Shown here: piece after piece, positions 37,046 to 46,261 of the stretch
How the letters are laid out: each line of letters opens with the position of its first letter
Numbering within the stretch: the first letter of the stretch is position 1
From: Serratia sp. M24T3
GTDB lineage: Bacteria; Pseudomonadota; Gammaproteobacteria; Enterobacterales; Enterobacteriaceae
Direction of reading: 5' to 3'
NCBI RefSeq assembly: GCF_000257645.1
Contig: NZ_AJHJ01000003.1
Coordinates: 1-64,000, forward strand
DNA: 64,000 bases
Program-made: the position numbers and the translations under genes
Notes under the pieces: model-generated
Database searches by the model: none
What the model saw: the letters and a program-made list of their open reading frames with translations, nothing else
What the model was told of the DNA's origin: nothing

Positions 37046-38962
37046 ATGACTGAAATGCCCGTTAGTAAGGCGCCCTCAACCGAGTCTGCTGACCCGTCGC
37101 TGTCGGAAAGCCGCAACAGGCCCATTCTTCAGGTAAAAGATTTGTCGGTGAGTTTTGCTGGCCGACATGGAAAGACTCAGGCACTCAAAGGCGTCTCTTT
37201 TTCTATTAATAAAGGTGAGGTGGTCGCGGTAGTCGGCGAAAGCGGCTCCGGAAAATCGGTAACTTCGCTAAGCATCATGGGTTTACTGGCCGATTCGGCG
37301 CACATTGACGGCGGCAGCATTGAATTTACCAACCGCAGCGGTGTGAAACATTCACTGGTCAAGATGGGCCCCGATGCTCGTCGCAAACTGCGCGGTCAGG
37401 AAATGTCGATGATTTTCCAGGAACCGATGACCTCGCTGAACCCGGTATTACGGGTGGGCGATCAGCTTACCGAAGGCTTGATCGACCACGGCATCAGCAA
37501 TAAATCCGCTGCATTGAACAAGGCGCGCCAGCTATTGAAACAGGTGCGTATCCCGGATGTTGAACGCATCCTCAAGTGTTATCCCCACGAACTTTCCGGC
37601 GGCATGCGCCAAAGGGTGATGATCGCCCAGGCGCTGGCCTGCGATCCGGCGTTGCTGATTGCCGATGAGCCAACCACCGCGCTGGATGTCACCGTGCAGG
37701 CGCGTATTTTACAAATCCTGCGTGACCTGCAACGCGGCTCGGATATGGCGGTGCTGTTTATCACCCATGACATGGGGGTTGTCGCGGAAATCGCCGATCG
37801 CGTGGTGGTGATGTATCACGGTGAGGTGGTGGAGGAGGGCAGTGTGGAGCAAGTTTTTGCTCACGCACGTCATCCTTATACTCGCGCGCTGCTGGCAGCC
37901 GTTCCAAAACTCGGTGACATGCAGGGATTGGAATGGCCGCGTCGTTTTCCGCTGATCCAGAAAGAAGGCACCCCGTTGGTGCAAATTACCGAACCGGCGG
38001 CTTTCGGCGATCAAAAAACTGCGGATTACAACGCTGCGCCATTACTCGACGTTCGCGGCCTGCGGGTGTGTTATCCAATCCGTTCAGGGATTTTATCCCG
38101 CGTTACTCAGGAAGTGCACGCCGTTGAACAAATTGATTTCTCTATCTGGCCTGGTGAAACGCTGGCGCTGGTAGGGGAAAGCGGCTGCGGGAAATCGACC
38201 ACCGGACGTGCGATTTTGCGTCTTGTCGGCAGTGAGTCGGAAAGTATTCATCTCGAGGGCAAAGAGATCACTCTGCTGCGCGACAAGCCTTTTCAGGCAG
38301 TGCGGCGTCAGATTCAGATGGTCTTTCAAGACCCCTATGCTTCGTTAAATCCGCGTCTGACGGTGGGTTTTTCGATTGCCGAGCCATTATTGATCCACGG
38401 GATGGCGCGTTCGCTGAAAGACGCCACGCCAAAGGTTAACAAGCTGTTGAAAAGCGTAGGTTTAGACCCGTCTGTTGCCCGTCGTTATCCGCATGAGTTT
38501 TCCGGCGGTCAGCGCCAGCGAATCGCGATTGCTCGCGCGATGGCATTGCAACCGCAGGTCATTATTGCCGATGAAGCCGTTTCGGCGCTGGACGTTTCGA
38601 TTCAGGCGCAGGTAGTGAATCTGATGATGGATTTACAGCGCGACACCGGTGTGGCCTGGCTATTTATTTCTCATGACATGGCGGTGGTGGAACGTATCGC
38701 CAATCGCGTCGCGGTGATGTATCTCGGGCAAATTGTCGAAATTGGCCCACGCGACGCCATTTTTAGCAATCCGCAACATCCTTACACCCAACGTTTGCTC
38801 AAGTCTGTGCCAATTGCCGATCCCACCAAAAGGACGGCCCGCAGTTTTGATGACGCCGAAGTGAAGTCGCCGGTTCATCCGGCCGGTTTACAAGTAGAAA
38901 AAGTGAAATACCGTCAGGTGTCTCTACACCATTGGGTAGCAGAAGATGCTCTTCGTTTTTAA
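37046..38962 (+). CDS. Fused peptide-type ABC ATPase (GsiA-like)
   Basis: 638 residues from ATG 37046 (AGGAG ten bases before). Two ATPase domains: Walker A GESGSGKS, signature LSGGMRQR, Walker B IADEPTTALD; then [27 protein letters not shown]. Each is followed by the HPYTRALLAAVP / HPYTQRLLKSVP extension of oligopeptide importers. It is closer to E. coli GsiA (glutathione importer, 623 residues) than to the fused ATPase at 13321. Serves the permeases at 40718 and 41647. Confidence 0.92.
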   Translation: MTEMPVSKAPSTESADPSLSESRNRPILQVKDLSVSFAGRHGKTQALKGVSFSINKGEVVAVVGESGSGKSVTSLSIMGLLADSAHIDGGSIEFTNRSGVKHSLVKMGPDARRKLRGQEMSMIFQEPMTSLNPVLRVGDQLTEGLIDHGISNKSAALNKARQLLKQVRIPDVERILKCYPHELSGGMRQRVMIAQALACDPALLIADEPTTALDVTVQARILQILRDLQRGSDMAVLFITHDMGVVAEIADRVVVMYHGEVVEEGSVEQVFAHARHPYTRALLAAVPKLGDMQGLEWPRRFPLIQKEGTPLVQITEPAAFGDQKTADYNAAPLLDVRGLRVCYPIRSGILSRVTQEVHAVEQIDFSIWPGETLALVGESGCGKSTTGRAILRLVGSESESIHLEGKEITLLRDKPFQAVRRQIQMVFQDPYASLNPRLTVGFSIAEPLLIHGMARSLKDATPKVNKLLKSVGLDPSVARRYPHEFSGGQRQRIAIARAMALQPQVIIADEAVSALDVSIQAQVVNLMMDLQRDTGVAWLFISHDMAVVERIANRVAVMYLGQIVEIGPRDAIFSNPQHPYTQRLLKSVPIADPTKRTARSFDDAEVKSPVHPAGLQVEKVKYRQVSLHHWVAEDALRF

Positions 38963-39022
38963 ACGAACGGTCTAATTATTCAGTTCATTTTGCACGTTTC
39001 GGGATACTCACAGGAGAAGTTC

Positions 39023-40567
39023 ATGCATTCGATGTTAAACCGCAAGACACTATTAGCTGCCAGCCTGGCACTGTGCTTTACCACTTCGGCGCTGGCCAAA
39101 GATCTGAGTATCTCGATGTATGCGGATGTCACGGGTTTTGACCCGCACGATACTACCGACACGCTGAGCTATTCGGTGCAAACGGGTATTTTCCAGCGTC
39201 TGTTTGAATTTGATAACCAGATGAAGATTATCCCTGTGTTGGCGACTGACTACACCAGCAATGACACGGCGACGGTGTTCACCATTAATCTGCGTCAGGG
39301 CATCACTTTCCAGGACGGCACGCCGTTCAATGCCGAGGCGGTGAAAGTTAACCTCGATCGTCTGGCTAATCCAGCGAATCACCTTAAGCGTAACGGATTG
39401 TTTAGTATGATTAAAACCGTTGAGGTGACCTCGCCTTACCAGGTCAAAATCACGCTTAACAAACCTTTCGGCGCGATGATTAACACTCTGGCGCACCCTT
39501 CTGCGGTGATGCATAGCCCGGCATCACTTAAAGCTTATCCAAACGAAGCAGATCTCAGCGTGCATCCAGTGGGCACAGGTCCGTTTAAATTCGTTGAGTG
39601 GCAGCAGGGTAAAGACGTCAAGCTGGTTAAATACGATAACTACTGGCAGAAGGGTTGGCCAAAAGTTGACTCTGTAACGTTCTATCCAACGCCAGAAGAT
39701 TCGACTCAGGTTGCCAAGCTCAAGTCTGGCGCGGTGCAGGCGGTGTATCCATTGCCGTCAGATCTGGTTGATACGGTGAAAAACGATCCGAAACTGGATA
39801 TTCAGCGCGACCCGGGCATCTACCTTTATTACATCGCGTTCAATACGCAGATGAAAGAATTCAAGGATGCACGCGTTCGCCAGGCGATCAACTATGCGAT
39901 TGACCGCAATCTGTGGCTGAGAGTCGGTTTTGCCGGTATGGGTGAGACATCGACCTCGCCATTGCCGAGCCACGTCCAGTTCTATCAGAAACAGACTACA
40001 CCGGATTACAGCTACAACATCGCCAAAGCGAAGGAACTGCTGAAGGAAGCGGGTTATCCGAACGGCTTTGACGTTGAGATGTGGAGTTCGAACAAAACCG
40101 ACCGCATTCGCACCGGCCAGTTCATCAAGCAGCAGTTGGGGCTGATTGGCGTGCGCGTGAAGTTTGTACCCATGGATGCGGGCAGTATCAACCAGCGTCT
40201 GTGGAGCACGCCGAATCCGGCCGATGCCAAGGTGCAGATGTATTACGGTTCGTGGTCAACGTCCACCGGTGATGCTGACTGGGCGCTGCGTCCGCTGTTT
40301 GCCACCGAATCCTTTATTCCTAAAGGCTACAACGTTTCTTACTACAGTAACAAAGCGGTAGACGCGGACATAACTGCTGCGCTGCAAACAGCGGATATGA
40401 CTAAGCGCAAAGCCTCTTACGATGATGCGCAGAAACTGCTGTGGGCTGACGCGCCGGTCGCCTTCCTGGGTTCTCCGGACAACCTGGTCGGTAAAACCAA
40501 AGACCTGTCAGGCGTGTTTATGCTGGCTGACGGCACGCTGTTGTTTAATCAGGCACAGTTTAAATAA
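39023..40567 (+). CDS. Peptide-type ABC importer, periplasmic binding protein (GsiB-like)
   Basis: 514 residues from ATG 39023 (AGGAGAAG just upstream). Sec signal about 1-25 (LALCFTTSALA/KDL). SBP_bac_5 fold: YSVQTGIFQRLFEFD, NLRQGITFQDGTPFNAEAVK, VGTGPFKFVEW, DARVRQAINYAIDR. Layout and gene order match gsiB of the glutathione importer. In this operon the ligand is more likely a D-amino-acid-containing peptide, given the D-aminopeptidase and epimerase partners; that is inference. Confidence 0.9.
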   Translation: MHSMLNRKTLLAASLALCFTTSALAKDLSISMYADVTGFDPHDTTDTLSYSVQTGIFQRLFEFDNQMKIIPVLATDYTSNDTATVFTINLRQGITFQDGTPFNAEAVKVNLDRLANPANHLKRNGLFSMIKTVEVTSPYQVKITLNKPFGAMINTLAHPSAVMHSPASLKAYPNEADLSVHPVGTGPFKFVEWQQGKDVKLVKYDNYWQKGWPKVDSVTFYPTPEDSTQVAKLKSGAVQAVYPLPSDLVDTVKNDPKLDIQRDPGIYLYYIAFNTQMKEFKDARVRQAINYAIDRNLWLRVGFAGMGETSTSPLPSHVQFYQKQTTPDYSYNIAKAKELLKEAGYPNGFDVEMWSSNKTDRIRTGQFIKQQLGLIGVRVKFVPMDAGSINQRLWSTPNPADAKVQMYYGSWSTSTGDADWALRPLFATESFIPKGYNVSYYSNKAVDADITAALQTADMTKRKASYDDAQKLLWADAPVAFLGSPDNLVGKTKDLSGVFMLADGTLLFNQAQFK

Positions 40568-40717
40568 GTTTTATTAGCGAAGTTTACAGGCAGGTTGCCA
40601 ACTGAGTCGAGATACACGGGGCTGGCGCACCCGAAGGAGATTTCCCTTAAACGCGCTTATAGATTGTCTGGATTGCAGGCGGTTGGACGTAGATTTGTAA
40701 TCGGGGAATGGGATTTT

Positions 40718-41638
40718 ATGCTGACATATTTTATCCGCCGAATACTGGAAATGATCCCGGTTCTGCTGGTGGTGTCATTACTGATATTTGGTTTTATCAA
40801 GCTGCTGCCGGGTGACCCTGCGCGTATCTATGCGGGGCAGGATGCGACATTGGGGCAGGTAGAGTCAGCGCGGCAACTGCTTGGTTTAAACGATCCTCTC
40901 CCGGCGCAGTATTGGCACTGGATAAGCGGAGTGTTTCACGGCGATCTGGGTACTACCTATCGCACTCGCCAGCCGGTGTTAAGCGTTATTGAAGCGGGTT
41001 TTATGCCAACGCTGTATCTGGCAATGGCCGGATTTGCCTGGTCAGTGGTGTTGGGGTTGGTGATTGGTGTCTGGTCGGCCTTGAAACGCGGTAAATGGCA
41101 AGACTGGACACTAATGAGTTTTGCAATCGGCGGGATTTCGATGCCGCCGTTTTGGCTGGGGCTGCTGCTGATTCAGTTTGTCGCCATGCCGTTTGGCATT
41201 TTCTCGGTCAGCGGCTTCAACAAACCCAGCGATATTATTTTGCCGGCAATCACTCTGGGATCGTCGGTGGCAGCAGTGATGGCTCGTTTTACCCGTTCGG
41301 CATTTCTTGATGTTGCGCAGGAAGACTATGTACGCACCGCCAATGCCAAAGGCCTGCGCGCGCGGTTGGTGACCTGGAAGCACATCATGCGCAACGCGCT
41401 GATCCCGGTGATCACCATGCTGGGGTTACAGTTTGGGTTCCTGCTCGGCGGCTCGATTATTGTCGAGGCAGTATTCAGTTGGCCCGGTCTGGGTTGGTTG
41501 CTTATTCAGTCGATTCAAACGCAGGACCAGCCGGTCATTCAGGCATTGGTGATGCTGTTTGTATTCGAGTTTATTGTGATTAATACGCTGGTTGACCTGC
41601 TTTATGCTGTGGTTAATCCGTCGATTCGACTGAGTTAG
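40718..41638 (+). CDS. Peptide-type ABC importer permease (GsiC-like)
   Basis: 306 residues from ATG 40718 (GGGGAATGGG upstream). MLTYFIRRILEMIPVLL start, LPGDPARIYAG before the periplasmic loop, six helices and EAA loop DYVRTANAKGLRARLVTWKHIMRN. A 150-base gap separates it from the binding-protein gene; the gap has no terminator. Partner of the permease at 41647. Confidence 0.92.
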   Translation: MLTYFIRRILEMIPVLLVVSLLIFGFIKLLPGDPARIYAGQDATLGQVESARQLLGLNDPLPAQYWHWISGVFHGDLGTTYRTRQPVLSVIEAGFMPTLYLAMAGFAWSVVLGLVIGVWSALKRGKWQDWTLMSFAIGGISMPPFWLGLLLIQFVAMPFGIFSVSGFNKPSDIILPAITLGSSVAAVMARFTRSAFLDVAQEDYVRTANAKGLRARLVTWKHIMRNALIPVITMLGLQFGFLLGGSIIVEAVFSWPGLGWLLIQSIQTQDQPVIQALVMLFVFEFIVINTLVDLLYAVVNPSIRLS

Positions 41639-41646
41639 GAGCATCT

Positions 41647-42561
41647 ATGGTTCAGCCTGCAAATACCCTGCCGCCGTTGGATCCTGCCGAGGTGGCGATC
41701 AGTTCGAAAGATGACATCCGCTCGCCGTGGCTAGATTTTTTCCAGAGTTTTATTCGTCATCCGATGGCGATTGTCTCTTCGATTTTTATTCTGTTACTGG
41801 TGCTGGTGGCAATTTTTGCCCCGTGGATAGCGCCGTACGATCCGCAGGTGCCAGACTGGATGGCGTTAGGCGCCGGGCCTTCTGCCGCGCACTGGTTTGG
41901 CACCGATGACCTCGGGCGCGACGTGCTGAGTCGTATTATTTACGGTGCGCGTATTTCACTTTATGTCGGCCTGCTATCGGTAACCCTGGGCATGGTGGCG
42001 GGGGTTATTCTCGGCCTGCTTGCGGGTTATTACGGCAAATGGCTCGATATGTTGATCATGCGCGGCTCAGACGTGCTGTTTGCTTTCCCCGGCGTAATGC
42101 TGGCGATTGCGGTGGTTGCCATCCTCGGCCCGGGTTTAAACAATGTGATTATCGCAGTGGCGGTATTCAGCGTGCCGGTTTTTGCCCGCATCGTGCGCGC
42201 TTCAACCCTGTCGATTAAGCAAAGTGCCTATGTCGAGGCGGTGCGCTGCGTGGGCGCGCCGGACAGAGTCGTCATTTTGCGCCATATTTTGCCGGGCACG
42301 CTGTCGAACGTGATTGTCTATTTCACCATGCGTATCGGCACCAGTATTTTAACCGCAGCCAGCCTGAGTTTCATCGGCCTCGGCCCGGAGCCCGACGTGC
42401 CTGAGTGGGGCAATATTTTGGCAATGAGCCGCAACATGATGATGGCTGGAAAATGGAACGTCTCGGTGTTCCCGGGGCTGGCAATTTTCCTCACCGTGCT
42501 GGCATTTAATCTTTTGGGTGACGCTTTACGCGACACTCTAGACCCTAAATTGAAGAAGTAA
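41647..42561 (+). CDS. Peptide-type ABC importer permease (GsiD-like)
   Basis: 304 residues, AGGAG before ATG 41647. A 35-residue cytoplasmic N-terminus, first helix (about 38-60), FGTDDLGRDVLSRIIYGAR, EAA loop AYVEAVRCVGAPDRVVILRHILPG and C-terminal FNLLGDALRDTLDP. Completes the second importer of the window. Confidence 0.92.
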   Translation: MVQPANTLPPLDPAEVAISSKDDIRSPWLDFFQSFIRHPMAIVSSIFILLLVLVAIFAPWIAPYDPQVPDWMALGAGPSAAHWFGTDDLGRDVLSRIIYGARISLYVGLLSVTLGMVAGVILGLLAGYYGKWLDMLIMRGSDVLFAFPGVMLAIAVVAILGPGLNNVIIAVAVFSVPVFARIVRASTLSIKQSAYVEAVRCVGAPDRVVILRHILPGTLSNVIVYFTMRIGTSILTAASLSFIGLGPEPDVPEWGNILAMSRNMMMAGKWNVSVFPGLAIFLTVLAFNLLGDALRDTLDPKLKK

Positions 42562-42652
42562 ATCACCGCCGTCATTAACCTAGCCGTGGCGATCGCTTGA
42601 CGTTTTGCGGCAGAGTCAATGACGTAGTTGATTGATTCGTAAGGATACAACG

Positions 42653-43708
42653 ATGTCTTTAGATGTATTTAACCAGCGTGGCGTGGATGCCTTGCTGGAG
42701 CGTTGGCGTGAAAGGCGGCTACTGTTTACCCCGCGTTTACCGACCGGTGCCACCAACAGCATCAGCGATATTGCAGGCGTGACGGTAGGTCATAGCACGC
42801 TGTCAGCGGGCGAGATTCAGACTGGCGTGACGGCGATTGTCCCGCCCGGTGCCAATCTTTATACCCATCCTTTACCCTGTGGCGCGGCGGTGTTGAACGG
42901 TTTTGCCAAACCTGTCGGCCTGACGCAGGTGATGGAGCTGGGCGAGCTGCAAACCCCAATCCTGCTGGGCAATACGTTTTCTGTTGGCACACTGTTTAAC
43001 GCCATGGTGCGACAGAGCTGTGCTGATTTTCCGCAGATTGGGCGTGGCAGTGCGACGATCAATCCACTGGTTTTAGAATGCAATGACGCCTATCTGAATG
43101 ATATTCAGGCGATGGCGCTAAGTGAAGAAAATGCCATAGCGGCATTAAATTCTGCCTCAACTGACTTTGCTCGTGGCAGCGTCGGCGCGGGACGAGGAAT
43201 GAGCTGTTTTGGTCTTAAAGGCGGGATTGGCACAGCGTCGCGCCACGATGAAAAGCTAGACACGCAGATTGGCGTGTTGGTACTCGCCAACTTTGGCGTG
43301 CTTTCTGAGTTGACCCTGGACGGTGTGCGTATTGGTGCTGAAATCGAGCAACTATTGCCGGAGCTGGCACCGCAGGTTGATGCCGGTTCAATCATTATTA
43401 TCATGGCCTGCGATCGCCATCTCGATAGTCGCCAGCTGACGCGGATTGCGCGCCGTGCCGGAGCAGGGCTGGGGCGACTCGGCAGCTATTGGGGCCATGG
43501 GTCGGGCGATATTGCGGTGGCATTTTCCACTTGCCGTGAGGGCGAGCTTTTAGCCGATGAACAGCTTGAACCGCTGCTGGCGATGGCCGCCGATGCCACC
43601 GAACAGGCGGTGCTTGATGCGATGTTGGCCGCTGAAACGGTCATCGGTTTCCAAAAACATTTCCGTTTAGGACTGGCAGGCGTACTCGACAGTCTGGCGA
43701 CCCGTTAA
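42653..43708 (+). CDS. P1-family (S58, DmpA/BapA-type) aminopeptidase
   Basis: 351 residues from ATG 42653 (AAGGA upstream). DmpA-type N-terminal-nucleophile enzyme that self-cleaves before its catalytic serine; the Gly-Ser site is G245-S246 in DAGSIIIIMACD, close to G249-S250 of DmpA. Other family motifs are GVTVGHSTL, ARGSVGAGRGMSC and YWGHGSGDIAVAFST. Family members release N-terminal D- or L-Ala and beta-amino acids from small peptides. No signal peptide, so cytoplasmic, acting on imported peptides. Confidence 0.88.
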   Translation: MSLDVFNQRGVDALLERWRERRLLFTPRLPTGATNSISDIAGVTVGHSTLSAGEIQTGVTAIVPPGANLYTHPLPCGAAVLNGFAKPVGLTQVMELGELQTPILLGNTFSVGTLFNAMVRQSCADFPQIGRGSATINPLVLECNDAYLNDIQAMALSEENAIAALNSASTDFARGSVGAGRGMSCFGLKGGIGTASRHDEKLDTQIGVLVLANFGVLSELTLDGVRIGAEIEQLLPELAPQVDAGSIIIIMACDRHLDSRQLTRIARRAGAGLGRLGSYWGHGSGDIAVAFSTCREGELLADEQLEPLLAMAADATEQAVLDAMLAAETVIGFQKHFRLGLAGVLDSLATR

Positions 43709-43724
43709 TTTAAAGAGATAATTG

Positions 43725-44546
43725 ATGAAAGTATTTATATCCGCCGACATTGAAGGTATCGCGGGAGTGATGCGTCCAGAGCAGTGCAGTCCGGGTAACG
43801 TTGAATATGAAACCGCTCGCGGGCTGATGGAGCAAGAAGTTAACGCGGCGATTGCCGGAGCTTTCGAGGGCGGCGCAACCCAAGTCGTCGTCGCCGATAG
43901 CCATGCGATGATGCAGAACTTGCGCGCGGCCAATATTGACTCGCGTGCGCGTCTGGTGCAGGGAAAACCGCGTGGGCTATCGATGCTGGAAGGGCTCGAG
44001 CAGGGCGGCTATGACGGCATGATGTTTGTCGGTTTTCACAGCGCAGCCGGTGAGTTTGGCGTGCTGGCGCATACTATTAATGGTCGGGCGTTTTATCGTA
44101 TCAAAATTAATGGCAGCGTAATGGGTGAGACCGACCTCTATGCCGCGCTGGGTGCCGAGCTTGATGTCCCGCTGTGGATGGTCACCGGGGACGATCAGCT
44201 TGAAAAATGGGTAATGCGCCATTATCCCGCAGCGGATTACGTTTGCGTCAAGCGAGCGATTTCTGCCAATGCGGCCGAATCAATAAGTCCTGAATTCGCC
44301 CGCGATAAAATTCGTCAGCAGGCGGCTAAAAGTGTAAAAAATGCCGGTAAAGGCGTCGAACGTCGCTTTGGTTGTCCCTACAGGCTTGAGCTGATGGTCG
44401 CCAAACCCGTATTGGCCGATCTATTTTGTATGATACCCGGCGTTGAGCGCATTGATGCTATCACCGTAGGCTATTCCAGCCCGCAGATCGCGGCGATTAT
44501 AAGCCTGCTCGGCACGTTCTCTTATCTGGCGACCACCCAGAAATGA
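43725..44546 (+). CDS. M55-family D-aminopeptidase (DppA-type)
   Basis: 273 residues from ATG 43725. Zinc D-aminopeptidase like Bacillus DppA: ligands D8 and E10 (SADIEG), H60 (ADSH), H105 (GFHSAAG) and E135 (MGETDL), with nucleophile-type H116 (LAHT). These enzymes cut D-Ala-D-Ala and similar D-dipeptides and form large ring complexes. It ends the operon, 16 bases after the P1 gene. Together with the epimerase it points to peptidoglycan-derived or other D-peptides as substrate. Confidence 0.9.
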   Translation: MKVFISADIEGIAGVMRPEQCSPGNVEYETARGLMEQEVNAAIAGAFEGGATQVVVADSHAMMQNLRAANIDSRARLVQGKPRGLSMLEGLEQGGYDGMMFVGFHSAAGEFGVLAHTINGRAFYRIKINGSVMGETDLYAALGAELDVPLWMVTGDDQLEKWVMRHYPAADYVCVKRAISANAAESISPEFARDKIRQQAAKSVKNAGKGVERRFGCPYRLELMVAKPVLADLFCMIPGVERIDAITVGYSSPQIAAIISLLGTFSYLATTQK

Positions 44547-44685
44547 TTTAAGCGCTTTGCGATAATGGTATTTTTGAAGATGAATTAGAATTGGCTCCCA
44601 GTACCGGTCCTTAATTATTTCTGTTTGCTGCTCATTTTTGCTACGAAATAGCTCATGTACCGGGTTCAACGCAGGGAAGTCAATA

Positions 44686-44919
44686 ATGCCAACAATTTTA
44701 AGGATCGGCGGTTTTCGTTTCTATTTCTATAGCCACGAGCCCAACGAGCCAGCTCATATTCATATTGATAAGGGCTGCGCAACGGCTAAAATATGGTTAC
44801 ATAATCTGAGCATAGCAAGTAGTGTGGGATATCGTTCACATGAACTGCGAACAATTCAACGTATGGTCTCAGATCATCGAACCGTTTTACAGGAGGCTTG
44901 GGATGCTTATTTTATGTAA
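44686..44919 (+). CDS. DUF4160 protein
   Basis: 77 residues from ATG 44686 (AGGGAAG upstream). DUF4160 signature: MPTILRIGGFRFYFYS, then EPAHIHI, a C-terminal helix around RTIQRMVSDHR. Molecular function unknown. Always short and usually encoded directly before a DUF2442 gene, as here (17-base overlap). Such pairs are often listed as toxin-antitoxin-like, but this is not established. Local base composition is more AT-rich than the operon upstream. Confidence 0.8.
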   Translation: MPTILRIGGFRFYFYSHEPNEPAHIHIDKGCATAKIWLHNLSIASSVGYRSHELRTIQRMVSDHRTVLQEAWDAYFM

Positions 44920-45175
44920 GGAAAATGACCTGCGCGTAATGAATGTGCGAATTGATGATAGCCGTCTGTCGGTGGATTTGATGGATGGCAGAACAATTAG
45001 CGTGCCCATCGCATGGTATCCTCGCCTCTATGCAGGCACTCCCGAGCAACGAAATAATTGGGAACTGGCAGGCGCTGGATTAGGCATACATTGGCCAGAT
45101 CTTGATGAAGACCTGAGCACAGAAGGATTGCTGATGGGGATTAAGGGTGTTGCTGGTCTTTTACCTCGCCATTAG
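44903..45175 (+). CDS. DUF2442 protein
   Basis: 90 residues from ATG 44903, which has a perfect AGGAGG upstream inside the DUF4160 gene. DUF2442 hallmarks: LRVMNVRIDDSRLSVDLMDGRTISVPIAWYPRL and GLGIHWPDLDEDLSTEGLL. Function unknown; partner of the previous gene. A short hairpin with five T follows at 45194-45214. Confidence 0.82.
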   Translation: MLILCKENDLRVMNVRIDDSRLSVDLMDGRTISVPIAWYPRLYAGTPEQRNNWELAGAGLGIHWPDLDEDLSTEGLLMGIKGVAGLLPRH

Positions 45176-45193
45176 AAAATCTCCTAACTTAAT

Positions 45194-45214
45194 AAAGCAA
45201 GGCATGATGCTTTT
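45194..45214 (+). terminator. Weak terminator after the DUF pair
   Basis: AAAGCA (45194-45199) pairs with TGCTTT (45208-45213) and runs into T. Six pairs only. Confidence 0.4.
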
Positions 45215-45276
45215 TGGTATTTTCGTTACCTGCTTTTATTTTTTTGCAGATACGGGACATCTAAGGGAAAACCAGC

Positions 45277-46161
45277 ATGCGTTTGCGTCATATTGAAGTG
45301 TTTCAGGCGGTTTTGCAGGCAGGCAGCGTCAGCGGTGCTGCCCGGTTGCTTAATGTGTCGCAGCCTAATGTCAGCCGAGTCCTGAACCATGCCGAACAGC
45401 AGCTTGGTTTTAACCTGTTTGACCGCACTCCGCAGGGCCTGATCATTACTCCGGAAGGGCGCAGGTTAATGCCCGAGGTAGAGGCGCTGTTCAGTCACAT
45501 TCAGTCGATCGGATTCCTGGCCGAGCAGTTGCGCCAGGGGGCGGGTCAACACGTCAGAATTGGGTCCGCTCACGCTCTGGGGCATAGCGTGATGGCGCCG
45601 GTGTTGGTTGATTTTCACCGCAAAACGCCAGCGGGCAGTGTTGAACTGGTGACCGGGCACTTTAATACCCTGAGTCAGGATTTGATACAGTACAAAATGG
45701 ATTTCGCGTTGGCCTTTGGCGAGCAGGCTTCTGCCGAGCTGGTTTCGGAAACGCTTTATTCGGCCAACATGGTGGCATTGTTGCCGCTGGATTGCCCGGT
45801 TGAAGGTCCGGTAACGCTGAAATGGTTAAGTGAAAATGATTTGCTGATGCTGCAACAGCAAGACCCGCTGGGGCAGGTGCTTAATCGGGTATTGCGCGAA
45901 CAGGGGCTGACCCCGCACGCGTCGTTGCATATCAAAACTTACTCGGTGATTGCCGATATGGTGCTAGCCGGCGGTGGCGTCGGCGTTGTCGATACCTTCA
46001 CCGCCCAACGATATGTCAATCAGCTAAAAATTGTTCCAGTGGTGGATGCTTTGCCGTTTGAGGTGATCCTGCTGAGCCGCCGCGATCAGCCACAGTCGCA
46101 GGTTGGTCTGGCCTTACAGCAGTCAATCAGGCACAAGCTTTGGGAGCTGGGGGAGTCTTGA
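45277..46161 (+). CDS. LysR-family transcriptional regulator
   Basis: 294 residues. HTH at about 1-60 (RHIEVFQAVLQAGSVSGAARLLNVSQPNVS) and effector-binding domain from 90 (VRIGSAHALGHSVMAPVLVDF). The opening RLRHIEVFQAV is that of the GltC/CysL-like and amino-acid-utilisation regulators. Not divergent from an obvious target; it could act on the D-peptide operon upstream or the dehydrogenase operon downstream. Ends in a long inverted repeat facing the cytochrome gene. Confidence 0.9.
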   Translation: MRLRHIEVFQAVLQAGSVSGAARLLNVSQPNVSRVLNHAEQQLGFNLFDRTPQGLIITPEGRRLMPEVEALFSHIQSIGFLAEQLRQGAGQHVRIGSAHALGHSVMAPVLVDFHRKTPAGSVELVTGHFNTLSQDLIQYKMDFALAFGEQASAELVSETLYSANMVALLPLDCPVEGPVTLKWLSENDLLMLQQQDPLGQVLNRVLREQGLTPHASLHIKTYSVIADMVLAGGGVGVVDTFTAQRYVNQLKIVPVVDALPFEVILLSRRDQPQSQVGLALQQSIRHKLWELGES

Positions 46162-46186
46162 GAAAAGTCACCCGCTTGTGTGCATA

Positions 46187-46235
46187 AACAGAACGCCAGA
46201 TACCTACTCACCTGTTGTCTATCTGGCGTTCTGTT
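46187..46235. terminator. 16-base perfect inverted repeat between convergent genes
   Basis: AACAGAACGCCAGATA (46187-46202) and its exact complement TATCTGGCGTTCTGTT (46220-46235), loop of 17 bases. Neither side has a real T-tract, so it may be a Rho-shielding 3' hairpin serving both the LysR and cytochrome transcripts rather than a classical terminator. Confidence 0.55.
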
Positions 46236-46261
46236 CATGGAACATCGGCTTGAATCAAAAA

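Noticed and set aside
44421-44669. 82-codon minus-strand open frame between the M55 and DUF4160 genes
   Set aside because: Half of it is antisense to the M55 gene and the rest shows no ribosome site or family pattern.
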